16,553 bases of DNA, taken from assembly GCA_002353205.1 (NCBI GenBank), contig DEJE01000005.1:1-16553 (forward strand), given 5' to 3'. A program made the position numbers and the translations under genes. The notes under the pieces were generated by a model, which saw only the letters and a program-made list of their open reading frames with translations, was not told the DNA's origin and did not search any database. Below are positions 1 through 7,168 of this stretch, one piece after another. The stretch's first letter is position 1. Every line of letters starts with the position of its first letter. This DNA comes from Prevotella sp. UBA2756 (GTDB lineage: Bacteria > Bacteroidota > Bacteroidia > Bacteroidales > Bacteroidaceae).

Positions 1-66
1 AAAGTGCTGCGGAATTTAGGTTTGTTACATTTGTATGACAATGGCTATGTTTTTTGGTTCAGAGAA

Positions 67-97
67 TTGGTTGGGAAAGAAAAATTTCCTAACTTTG
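67..97 (+). promoter_or_regulatory. Bacteroidota-type promoter for the ECF sigma factor gene
   Basis: A TTG at 67-69 is followed after 20 nt by TAACTTTG at 90-97. This fits the primary-sigma promoter of Bacteroidota (a TTG near -33 and TAnnTTTG near -7). The start codon at 129 lies about 31 nt after the -7 box, giving a short leader. The string TTTCCTAACTTTGC recurs unchanged at the promoter of the next gene. The assignment is by motif and spacing only. Confidence 0.6.
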
Positions 98-128
98 CCA
101 CTGCTATGTTTATGAATAGTAGCAGGTC

Positions 129-683
129 ATGAGGTTTCTTACTGAGAAAATGCTATGGAGTCAGGTGCGCGAGGGCGACGAGAGCGCCTTCGAGGAACTA
201 TACAACCTGTATGCCGACAGTTTGTTGGCATACGGCATGAAGTTCACGCCCGACAGAGAACAGGTGAAAGACATCATTCAGGACCTCTTCGTGCGCATCA
301 TCAAACGCCACGACAGCCTGCCCGAGGTCGAGAATGTGAAGGCCTACCTGCTCCACGCCTTTCGCAACAACCTCCTCGACAACCTCTCCAAAGAGCGGCT
401 GTGCTCCTTCGACGAGAGCGACACCCTGCGGAAGCAGGCGGAAGAGAGCATCATGGAGGCCATGGATGACTATAGCCCCGATGACGACATGCTGCGCAGA
501 CGCCTGCGCGTCAACCGTGCGCTGATGACGCTCACGCCCCATCAGAAAGAAATCATCTACCTGCGCTACGTGCAGGAGCTACCGTCGTCCGACATTGCCC
601 GGATGCTCGGCATCAACGTGCAGTCGGTGCGCAACGATGTGCACCGCGTCATCGCCGGACTGCGCAAGCAGGTCATCTCATGA
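129..683 (+). CDS. ECF-family RNA polymerase sigma-70 factor
   Basis: This 184-residue protein has the two-domain layout of an ECF sigma factor. Region 2 lies at about residues 18-85, with the core-binding stretch VKDIIQDLFVRII near 46-58. Region 4 lies at about 127-180, with a helix-turn-helix in LPSSDIARMLGINVQSVRND. Such factors redirect RNA polymerase to a few promoters and are usually held inactive by a membrane anti-sigma factor. No FecR-like gene follows here. The next gene encodes a secreted surface protein. The FecR gene at 15411-16457 is 15 kb away on the other strand and probably has its own sigma partner beyond the window. The ATG at 129 fits the promoter distance, but the ATG at 150 (MLWSQVREGDE) is also a plausible start. 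The family assignment is firm and the regulon is unknown. Confidence 0.93.
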   Translation: MRFLTEKMLWSQVREGDESAFEELYNLYADSLLAYGMKFTPDREQVKDIIQDLFVRIIKRHDSLPEVENVKAYLLHAFRNNLLDNLSKERLCSFDESDTLRKQAEESIMEAMDDYSPDDDMLRRRLRVNRALMTLTPHQKEIIYLRYVQELPSSDIARMLGINVQSVRNDVHRVIAGLRKQVIS

Positions 684-751
684 AAAGGTGGATAGAATGT
701 TGCCAAATGGTGTATATTTCGTTCCCTGCATCTATTTTTTCCCAAAAAGGC

Positions 752-782
752 TTGCAGGTTATTATATTATTTCCTAACTTTG
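752..782 (+). promoter_or_regulatory. Bacteroidota-type promoter for the broken surface-protein gene
   Basis: A TTG at 752-754, a 20-nt spacer and TAACTTTG at 775-782 match the Bacteroidota promoter. The -7 region and its flank (TTTCCTAACTTTGC) are identical to those of the sigma factor promoter at 67-97. The predicted transcript has a leader of about 100 nt before the ATG at 889. The surface-protein gene is therefore probably transcribed from its own promoter, not only by read-through from the sigma gene. Confidence 0.6.
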
Positions 783-789
783 CATCCAA

Positions 790-836
790 ATTGCAGTGCT
801 AACTACATTCGCTACGAGATTGCAGCGCTTACTACA
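790..836 (+). repeat. Imperfect 18-bp direct repeat in a 5' leader
   Basis: ATTGCAGTGCTAACTACA at 790-807 recurs at 819-836 as ATTGCAGCGCTTACTACA. That is 16 of 18 identical bases with a 29-bp period. Both copies lie between the predicted promoter and the ATG at 889, so they would be in the untranslated leader. No function is assigned. They could be a binding site for a protein or small RNA, or a simple duplication. Confidence 0.6.
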
Positions 837-888
837 ACAGACAGATTACAGCATCATCTAGATAAATCAACAAAACTATTAAGATAAC

Positions 889-3385
889 ATGAACAAATTT
901 ATGCAAACAAGGACGGCGCTAACCCATGCGTACGCTTCTTTCAGCGCCCTCTCACGGGTGATCGTCCTCGCACTGGCATTTGTTGCCGGGGGGGGCAGAT
1001 AGCCGCGCAGACGCCAAGTGCTGAGCTTACTACTGACGGTAATACACTTGTTGTTACCGCTACGGGTGACCTGACAACTTACAACATCACTTCAACTTCT
1101 ACGGCTACTGTCTTCACAGCAGCAGGTGCTACTGTAATCAAGAAAGGCCATGTAGCAACGAATCCAAATTGGGTTGACGCAGTAAATGCGGGTGATCTCT
1201 ACGACCCAAGCCAATTGTATTTCTGGTATGATGCATCCTCTTATAGTAATAAGCTCATTGAAGATAATGCTACTTATTTTTCTACAGAGCCAGGCTCTAC
1301 ATATATTGAGACAAAAGAGGTAACTACAACCAAACCTTTTGTCGAAGAAGTTGAGGCACAAGCCAAGTCTATGGGTTGCACCGCCGTGAAGTTCGTTCAG
1401 GGCGATGGTGAGCCTATGGTTTTGAGCGCTGACCAAATGGCAAGTCTTATCAAATATAGTGCTAATAGTAAAACCAACTATTTCTCAGCACTTGATTTCT
1501 CTCCAGTGACGGGCATTACTCTGTCCGCGCTCAAGACATCCTATGGTACAGGGACTTGGGATCTCAACGCCAGTTTTGTGCTCCCGAATACCATTAAAAA
1601 GGATGATGGTACTGTCATGACATCGGCAGAGAAACTCACTTGGGCAAGCACCGTTAACAATGGTGGAAACATCTATTGGTATACTCCCAAGAAGAATATC
1701 GATTTCACCGAGGATGCTACACAACCTTATTATAATCTGGAGGTTCGGGTCATCAGGGACGCCCAAGAATATCTGGAGGCAGGTGCAGCATTTGTAAAGA
1801 AAGATGTGACAAAGAACTTGTTAGTCCATACGACAAGTAGCATCTTGTCAAAGCTTATCTATCTTGACTATGATGGCATCAGCAACTTGGTGCTTGATGG
1901 TACTACTGAATCTGTCAACAACAGCAGTTTTGGTAAAGATAGTAATGGTAACGATGTTAAATTCGCTCATATACAGCGTCTAATTCTCAGGAACAGCACA
2001 TGGGTTAACTTCCCGATCACGGCTCATGGATCCTTGAATGTACTTGAGGGTATGGAAGCCAATAAGCCAGCATCTGGGGAGTCTACCCTTCATATTACCA
2101 ATCTGAATGGTGAAGGTTCTTTAGCTAAGACAGCAGAATATTATGATGATGCCTTAGATAAAGCACGCTATTGCAATATTCATGGAACTGTAGGTGATCA
2201 GGATGTGGAGGATTTCTTGAATTTTGTTTCCAACCCTTGCCTGAACCTTCTGGAGTGTAATTGGGTAGGAACTACAGGTAAACTCAAGAGTCTGAAAAAC
2301 AATTACATTAAATATCTCGTTCTGCCCAGCGGCTCTGCAAAGAAGTCTACCTATAAGGATACTTCCAACAATGATGCGAACATGGGCTCAAACGTTGATG
2401 AGGCAAAGGGCATTGCAGCTACGAGCTATAAGAATTTCTCTTTCTCTGGTTGCAAGAACCTCCTTGGTGTTGGTGCATATCGCACGGTCGAAGACCCTAA
2501 AGATAAGACAAAGCTCCGTGGACTCTTTGAGGCTCATTCTACGAGCGCTGAGCTGGACACAGATATGCCATACTTAATAAATGGTACTAGAGATCATGAT
2601 TTCAGCCATGTAGAGATGCTCAACTACATGATTCGTAACTTCTCCTCTAATATTACAGGTGATGCTAACAAGTGGCCTGATAATAAGGAAGGCAATCTCC
2701 CTGTAGACTCTATTCTTTTCTCAGGCTATCTGAACAAGCAGGATATCAATGGCTCTTTCGGTACTCTGAATATCAATATCGCAGGCGCTAACCTGAAGAA
2801 CGCTTACTTCCCCACAGCTTCTGATATGACTATCAGTGGCAGTGATCAGGCAACAACGACTACAGGTGCTACCTATTATGGTGCAGGGGCAAACTGGAAG
2901 ACCTATTTGAAGTACATTGACCTGCCCGTTGCAAAGGAACAGAGTGTCTTACCACATTATTGTTTATATAACGTAAAGTCACTTAAAGCAATTTGTGTCC
3001 CGGGCAATTACACTCGTCTGGAGGAGGGAGCGCTGGGATATAATAACCAATTAGTTAGTGTTTATACCACCGCTATTGATGCCAATGGTGACGGTCGTGG
3101 GGATACTATAAAGTATGGTAACTACAATAACGCTGATGGTAAAGCCGTTCCAGGACAGTACTCTTGTACGCTTCCTCCACATCTGGAATATGTTGGAACC
3201 AACTGTTTTGCCCTCGACGAACAATTCCTGGATGTTTACATCCTAAATGGTAAAGATGATAAGATTCCAGAGTGTGCTCGTGACGCTTTCAGTGCAGGCA
3301 CCTATTATGGATGGGGCGGATATAATTCTACTCACCCTATTCAAAGAAATAGTTATGCACAATTGAAGTATGATGAGGCATCTAA
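889..3385 (+). pseudogene. Secreted BspA/LRR-like surface protein, frameshifted at a poly-G tract and truncated by an IS
   Basis: The ATG at 889 opens a signal peptide (MNKFMQTRTALTH, then the core VIVLALAFVAGGG). The frame ends at TAG 1000-1002, straight after a run of eight G at 988-995. Adding one G, or removing two, joins it to the long frame that continues QIAAQTPSAELTTDG and runs on for more than 700 residues. This recreates a normal signal peptide with a likely cleavage after AAQ. The body is Thr/Ser/Asn-rich and ends in irregular leucine-rich-repeat-like segments (LPPHLEYVGTNCFA..., SLKAICVPGNYTRLEEGALG) like those of Bacteroidales BspA-type adhesins. The left end of an IS1380 element begins at 3386, so the last 14 residues of the reading frame that closes at 3428 come from the IS. 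The start at 1215 is only an internal TTG. The gene is visibly A+T-richer than the rest of the window. The fold assignment is tentative; the broken state is clear from the sequence as given. Confidence 0.75.
988..995 (+). repeat. Poly-G (G8) tract inside the signal-peptide coding region
   Basis: Eight consecutive G follow GCC at 985-987. With eight, the reading frame from ATG 889 stops at 1000. With nine or six it enters the long downstream frame. Runs of this kind are typical slipped-strand mispairing sites, and they are also typical places for sequencing or assembly errors. Confidence 0.9.
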
Positions 3386-3398
3386 CCTGCATATTTCA
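3386..3398 (+). repeat. Left terminal inverted repeat of the IS1380 element
   Basis: CCTGCATATTTCA pairs with the right end at 5121-5133 with one mismatch. It lies at the transposase 3' end, with about 240 non-coding bases between it and the stop codon. Confidence 0.7.
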
Positions 3399-3636
3399 TA
3401 CCCTCGGCAAAAAGCCTCTAATAGATGAGTGGCATACTCCCGCTAAGGCAGTTTTCTCATTTTATGACAAATCATTGCAGCCGTAGGGGGTCATTTTTAA
3501 ATTAGCGCAAAGCCAAAAATGTCTCTGGCGGGCAGTTTTGCTTTGATGGCCTCTCATGAACCACAACTGCCCTGCCTCGGACAGATGCCCGTGGCTGGCT
3601 TGTAGGATGAAAAAGAATAGTTGTATGGCAATGGCC

Positions 3637-5022
3637 TTAGGCAACAGTTTGGTAAAACTCGAGCGCGTGACAGAGTTCCTGCCTTCGCGGCACGTGCTTT
3701 GGGTAGTCAAGGATAACCTTTGTCTTGAGCACTCTCACGCAGACGGCCACGAGGAGAAGCTGCTCGCGCATGCGGAGCAGCGTGGCCTTCTCCATGGAAG
3801 TGCCCTTCAGTACACGTTCACGGACGGAATGGAGCAGGACGTACGCTGCGGCATAGAGGAAGATTCTCAGGCGGTTAGCCTTGAAGGTGTGGCACGAGAG
3901 TCGGTCGCCGTTGACAGCCTCCTTGAACTGGCGTATGTACAACTCGTCGCCACCGCGCTTGCAGTACCAATATTCATAGAGCGTCTGGGGATAAAACCGG
4001 CCGCCCATGTTAGTGACGATGAACCTGATGTTCAGTTCACCCTTCTCCGTGATCTCTGCCTTGACGGCAACAAACTGATAATAGGTCCAGGTGTTGGCCC
4101 GATACATCAAACCACTATATCTCTTTACGGGTTGCTTCGCCTTTTCGTAATCCTCTTTCACCTTCTTGCTCAGATTAACGACGACAGGGTTAGTGTTGAG
4201 GACGTTGTTGCTGGCCAGCCCGGTGATGTAGTACAGCCGGTACTGTTTGGTCGACATCACCCAGTCCATAAACTCATGCGAGCAGAAGTGGCTGTCGCCG
4301 CGGACGATAATCTCCGTCTCGGGCCAGGACTGACGCAGGCAGGCAACGAGCCATTTGAGCGTGTCACAGATGTTGGCCGTCTTGTTGCGGCGCCCCGGCT
4401 TGAGCAGCGGGAGAATCATCTTGCCACTGAAGCCCTCGAAGACGAGCAGAGGCATGTAGCAATAACTGTCGTAGTAGCTGTTGAACAGCGTGAGCTCCTG
4501 CACGCCGTATGTGTCGACGTTTGTGTCATCGCAGTCCAGGATGATCTTCTTCGGCGTCTTGCCATTATAGGAAAGGACGAACATCGTGACAAACATCTCC
4601 TGAATGGCCAGCAAATCCTCCTCGCTCACCATGTTCTCGAAGCGGCACATCGTCGCCGAGGAGCACAGGTCCTTGTCCAGCTCGCCGGAGTTGACCGCCA
4701 GCTGCATCATCGGGTCCTTACGCATGCGGTCGCAGTCGTTGACATCCTCGTAGCCGAGGCATATTTGGAATATACGCGTCATAATGATTTCCTCCAGCGT
4801 GTGGTGAATGAGCAGCGGATTGCGCTTGTCCGTGACGCAGGAGGCCAGCTGGGATGCCAGCGCCAGGTGCTGTTCCTCGCCCTTGAGAATGGCCAGGCCA
4901 CCGAAAGAGGAGAGGCACGCCTTGCCGACGTTTGCCTCTACGGGAAGATTATTAACAGTTGGGAGGCAAATTTTTGTCTCATTTGCTTGGTCGGAATCAA
5001 TAAAATGCTTAATTTTGCCCAT
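3637..5022 (-). CDS. IS1380-family DDE transposase
   Basis: This 461-residue protein catalyses cut-and-paste or copy movement of its element through an RNase H-like DDE active site. The candidate acidic residues are in ILDCDDT (about 161-167) and RGDSHF (Asp243). The C-terminal signature is exact: Tyr353, two residues, Arg356, three residues, Glu360, six residues, Lys367, which is the Y-(2)-R-(3)-E-(6)-K pattern of this family. The length is normal and I see no internal stop or frameshift, so the enzyme may be active. The gene reads from the right end of the element towards the left. A 46-nt stem-loop lies just ahead of its start codon and could limit translation from transcripts entering from outside. 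Confidence 0.95.
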   Translation of the reverse strand: MGKIKHFIDSDQANETKICLPTVNNLPVEANVGKACLSSFGGLAILKGEEQHLALASQLASCVTDKRNPLLIHHTLEEIIMTRIFQICLGYEDVNDCDRMRKDPMMQLAVNSGELDKDLCSSATMCRFENMVSEEDLLAIQEMFVTMFVLSYNGKTPKKIILDCDDTNVDTYGVQELTLFNSYYDSYCYMPLLVFEGFSGKMILPLLKPGRRNKTANICDTLKWLVACLRQSWPETEIIVRGDSHFCSHEFMDWVMSTKQYRLYYITGLASNNVLNTNPVVVNLSKKVKEDYEKAKQPVKRYSGLMYRANTWTYYQFVAVKAEITEKGELNIRFIVTNMGGRFYPQTLYEYWYCKRGGDELYIRQFKEAVNGDRLSCHTFKANRLRIFLYAAAYVLLHSVRERVLKGTSMEKATLLRMREQLLLVAVCVRVLKTKVILDYPKHVPRRQELCHALEFYQTVA

Positions 5023-5051
5023 ATGAGGAGTTTTTGTAATTGGACACTACA

Positions 5052-5097
5052 AATTTAACGCTTTTCCCTTTGATAGCCAAAGGGATAGCGTTAAATT
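5052..5097 (-). promoter_or_regulatory. Long stem-loop ahead of the transposase start
   Basis: The outer arms AATTTAACGCT (5052-5062) and AGCGTTAAATT (5087-5097) are perfectly complementary. The inner arms CCCTTTG (5066-5072) and CAAAGGG (5078-5084) are also perfect and enclose a 5-nt loop. The structure lies inside the IS, about 30 nt upstream of the transposase ATG. Several IS elements use such hairpins to block translation of read-through transcripts; that role here is inferred. It could also be a terminator-like insulator. Confidence 0.55.
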
Positions 5098-5120
5098 CCT
5101 CACACTTTTTATTATCATCG

Positions 5121-5133
5121 TGAAATATTCAGG
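5121..5133 (-). repeat. Right terminal inverted repeat of the IS1380 element
   Basis: The - strand reads CCTGAATATTTCA, matching the left end at 12 of 13 bases. It is about 100 bp upstream of the transposase start codon. Confidence 0.7.
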
Positions 5134-5240
5134 TAAAAATCCTTTTCGCTACGCGAAACAAAATCATCATATGATAGGGAAGAAGCGCAAATGTGGCAGA
5201 TCGAACCATGCGGGTTTTGAGGCAGCCTGAGGGAGAATCA

Positions 5241-5350
5241 CGACCGAGGGGGTATCGCGTTGCGATCGAAGGGGTTCTGCAAGACGAGCGAAGGGGTTCT
5301 CCAAGACGATCGAAGGGGTTCTCCAAGACGATCGAAGGGGTTCTCCGTTA
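5241..5350. repeat. 22-bp tandem repeat, five units (outer ones degenerate)
   Basis: Units start at 5241, 5263, 5285, 5307 and 5329. Units 2-4 are almost identical, sharing GAAGGGGTTCT and an end in CAAGA; unit 5 diverges in its last four bases and unit 1 is clearly degenerate. Most units begin with the palindrome CGATCG; unit 3 has CGAGCG. The period is not a multiple of three, so this is not a repeated peptide. Two helical turns per unit would place every copy on the same DNA face. It lies downstream of the GH13 gene and just outside the IS. Confidence 0.85.
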
Positions 5351-5410
5351 AAGACCCTTGGGCATGATAATCTGTTTACGTCATCAGTTGTCCTGCGTGA
5401 GCATCAGGCA

Positions 5411-5433
5411 GGCTGGGGGAGAGCCCCTCAGCC
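5411..5433 (-). terminator. Stem-loop just after the GH13 gene
   Basis: On the - strand, GGCTG-A-GGGG, a CTCT loop and CCCC-C-CAGCC form a GC-rich stem with one A/C mismatch, starting about 8 nt after the GH13 stop codon. No U-run follows, so it is not a classical intrinsic terminator. It could mark the 3' end of the operon transcript or protect it from exonucleases. Confidence 0.4.
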
Positions 5434-5440
5434 AACCGTG

Positions 5441-7168
5441 TCAGAAGCTGACGGCGATGACGACGGCGGAACAAGGTCCGAGGACAAGACGGTCATGGCC
5501 GAGACGACAGTGCCCTGTGCGGAGGAGCTCACGGGGCTGGCCCTCGACGGCCAACGGCGCCGAGACCTTGCGTCCCGACGGGTTCAGAGCCACGATGACC
5601 TGCTGGGTGCCAGTGGTCCGTCGGTAGACCATCGGGTAGGGACGGTTGACGTCGCTGACGAGTTGCCAATCGCCATCGTTGGCCAGTGCGGGCGTGTGCT
5701 GTCGTAGGGCGATGAGCGCCTGAGTGTAACGGAGCAGCGACTGCGGGTCGTTTTCCTCCGCGGCTACGGTGAGGCGTCCGCCATCGGTGGCCACAGGCAG
5801 GTAGAGCTGTGCCGGCTCACAGGAGGAGAAGCCCGCCGTGGGCCCCGGCAGCCACTGCATCGGTGTGCGCGAGCCACCGCGGTCGTTGCTGCCCTCCTTG
5901 CTCGGCAGACCCTCCTGGTAGCGCATGCCGATCTCGTCGCCATAGTAGATGAGTGGCACGCCCGGCATGGTGAGGAAGAACGTCATGGCCACCTTCAACT
6001 GGTCGGTGGTGCACCGTGTGCCGATGTTGGGTCGCTGGAAGTCGTGGTTGGCGGTGGGGATAGCGATGTAGCCCGAGCCCTTCGTCTTCGTGTACGAATT
6101 GGAGAAGTTGTCGATGAACTCCTTGATGCTGCCGCGCCCCGCCTTGTCGAAGTAGCAAGGAGTAGCCTTCCCCATGCGTTTCGTCAGTCGTTGTCCCCAT
6201 GGCGTATCAGGGGCGAAGAACAATGATCCATAGCCCGGTATGCCAAACTGGATCATGAAGTCGATGTCGAAGCCGGCGGCGATGGCCTTCGGCGGGTTCG
6301 CCCACTCGGAGATGAACACGCGGTCGGGGTAGTGCTGGTCCTTCCACTGTCGCATCTCGTGCCATAGCGCCATTACCGCTTCCTTGTCGGGGTCGTCCTT
6401 CACTAACGAGCTTGCCAGGTCGACGCGGAAGCCGTCTACGCCCTTGTCAAACCAAAACGCCATGATGTTGCGCAGCTCGCGGCGCACCGCCTGCGGTCCT
6501 GGCGCGTCCACGGCCTGCTCCCAGGGATGGTCCGGATTGGGATGGGCATAGCCATAGTTGAGTGCCGGCTGACACTCGAAGTAGTTTTTCAGATAATACT
6601 TTCCACGTTTGGCATCCGCCTCTACATACTTGCCAATGGTGCTCGAGAGCGGGTTGGGGGCCTGATGGCGCGCCACGATGTCCTGCTGATCTTTGGGCGA
6701 AATGGTGTCGGTCCAGATGTAATAGTCGGCATAGCGGTCGTCGGCGCCTCCTGTGGCGCTCTGCTGGAACCATGCGCAGCGGTTGCTGGTATGTCCTGCC
6801 ACCAGGTCCAGACAGACCTTCAGTCCCTCAGCATGGGCGGCGCTGACCAGTGCTACGAGGTCGCTGTTCGAGCCAAAGCGGGGATCGACCTTGTAGAAAT
6901 CGATGACGTCATAGCCTCCATCAAACCACCCCGACTCGAAGATGGGGTTGAGCCAGATGGCCGTGATGCCCAGGGTCTTGAGGTAGCCGAGCCGCGACTG
7001 TATGCCCCTTAGGTCGCCGATGCCATCGCCATCGCTGTCCATGTACGACGATGGATAGATCTGATAGAACACCGCGTGGGAGAGCCACGACGGGTTACGT
7101 GGCGTGGCGTGCACAGGAGTCAACACGGTTGCCACAAGGGCGATCATCATTAAAATCTTCTTCATCAT
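5441..7168 (-). CDS. Periplasmic GH13 alpha-glucosidase / alpha-amylase family enzyme
   Basis: This retaining glycosidase of 575 residues starts at MMKKILMM with a signal peptide cleaved near VHA-TPRN, which places it in the periplasm. The TIM-barrel motifs are in order: DLVAGHTS (region I), GVDGFRVD with nucleophile Asp250, VFISEW with acid/base Glu288, and TANHD with transition-state Asp376. RGGSRTPMQW and PLIYYGDEIGM resemble oligo-1,6-glucosidase and trehalulose/alpha-glucosidase relatives, so exo-action on short alpha-glucosides is likelier than endo-amylase action. Region I has Gly where the usual D-x-x-x-N-H motif has Asn. The gene is last in the operon, and its start lies inside the 3' end of the GH65 gene. 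The ATGs at 7168 and 7165 are equally good starts; the one at 7192 would put extra residues before the signal peptide. The exact linkage specificity cannot be read from the sequence. Confidence 0.9.
   Translation of the reverse strand: MMKKILMMIALVATVLTPVHATPRNPSWLSHAVFYQIYPSSYMDSDGDGIGDLRGIQSRLGYLKTLGITAIWLNPIFESGWFDGGYDVIDFYKVDPRFGSNSDLVALVSAAHAEGLKVCLDLVAGHTSNRCAWFQQSATGGADDRYADYYIWTDTISPKDQQDIVARHQAPNPLSSTIGKYVEADAKRGKYYLKNYFECQPALNYGYAHPNPDHPWEQAVDAPGPQAVRRELRNIMAFWFDKGVDGFRVDLASSLVKDDPDKEAVMALWHEMRQWKDQHYPDRVFISEWANPPKAIAAGFDIDFMIQFGIPGYGSLFFAPDTPWGQRLTKRMGKATPCYFDKAGRGSIKEFIDNFSNSYTKTKGSGYIAIPTANHDFQRPNIGTRCTTDQLKVAMTFFLTMPGVPLIYYGDEIGMRYQEGLPSKEGSNDRGGSRTPMQWLPGPTAGFSSCEPAQLYLPVATDGGRLTVAAEENDPQSLLRYTQALIALRQHTPALANDGDWQLVSDVNRPYPMVYRRTTGTQQVIVALNPSGRKVSAPLAVEGQPRELLRTGHCRLGHDRLVLGPCSAVVIAVSF

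Larger units (their letters stand above)
3386..5133 (-). mobile_element. IS1380-family insertion sequence, about 1.75 kb
   Basis: The element is bounded by CCTGCATATTTCA at 3386-3398 and the complement of CCTGAATATTTCA at 5121-5133, which match at 12 of 13 bases. The length of 1748 bp fits the family. It carries one transposase gene on the - strand. The flanks share only TAA (3383-3385 and 5134-5136), a weak 3-bp candidate for a target duplication that is shorter than the family's usual 4-5 bp. It lies within the 3' part of the surface-protein gene. The ends are inferred from the repeat pair; the family assignment is firm from the transposase. Confidence 0.8.
5134..5440. other. Non-coding stretch between the IS and the GH13 stop codon
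   Basis: I find no convincing gene here. If the IS is removed together with one TAA copy, the frame of the surface-protein gene continues for about 31 codons to TGA at 5228-5230. The resulting tail (KNPFRYAKQ...) is basic and unlike a known sorting domain, so this may be chance. The stretch also holds a small TTTCGC-TAC-GCGAAA hairpin at 5144-5158, the 22-bp tandem repeat at 5241-5350 and a strong stem-loop at 5411-5433. Confidence 0.6.

Noticed and set aside
1092..1436. 114-codon - strand open frame over the start of the surface-protein gene
   Set aside because: It has no family resemblance and lies opposite a frame that continues logically from a signal peptide.
1215..3428. A complete 737-residue protein starting at the TTG at 1215
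   Set aside because: The frame is open upstream to 996 and joins a signal peptide after a one-base shift. The TTG has no special start context, and the C-terminus is IS-encoded.
3556..5058. 500-codon + strand open frame opposite the transposase
   Set aside because: It is the mirror of a transposase with an exact family signature. Its translation is rich in Val, Leu, Arg and His with no recognisable motif, as expected for an antisense shadow in G+C-rich DNA.
5241..5350. CRISPR array
   Set aside because: The 22-bp units are directly adjacent with no spacers, and no cas gene is in the window.
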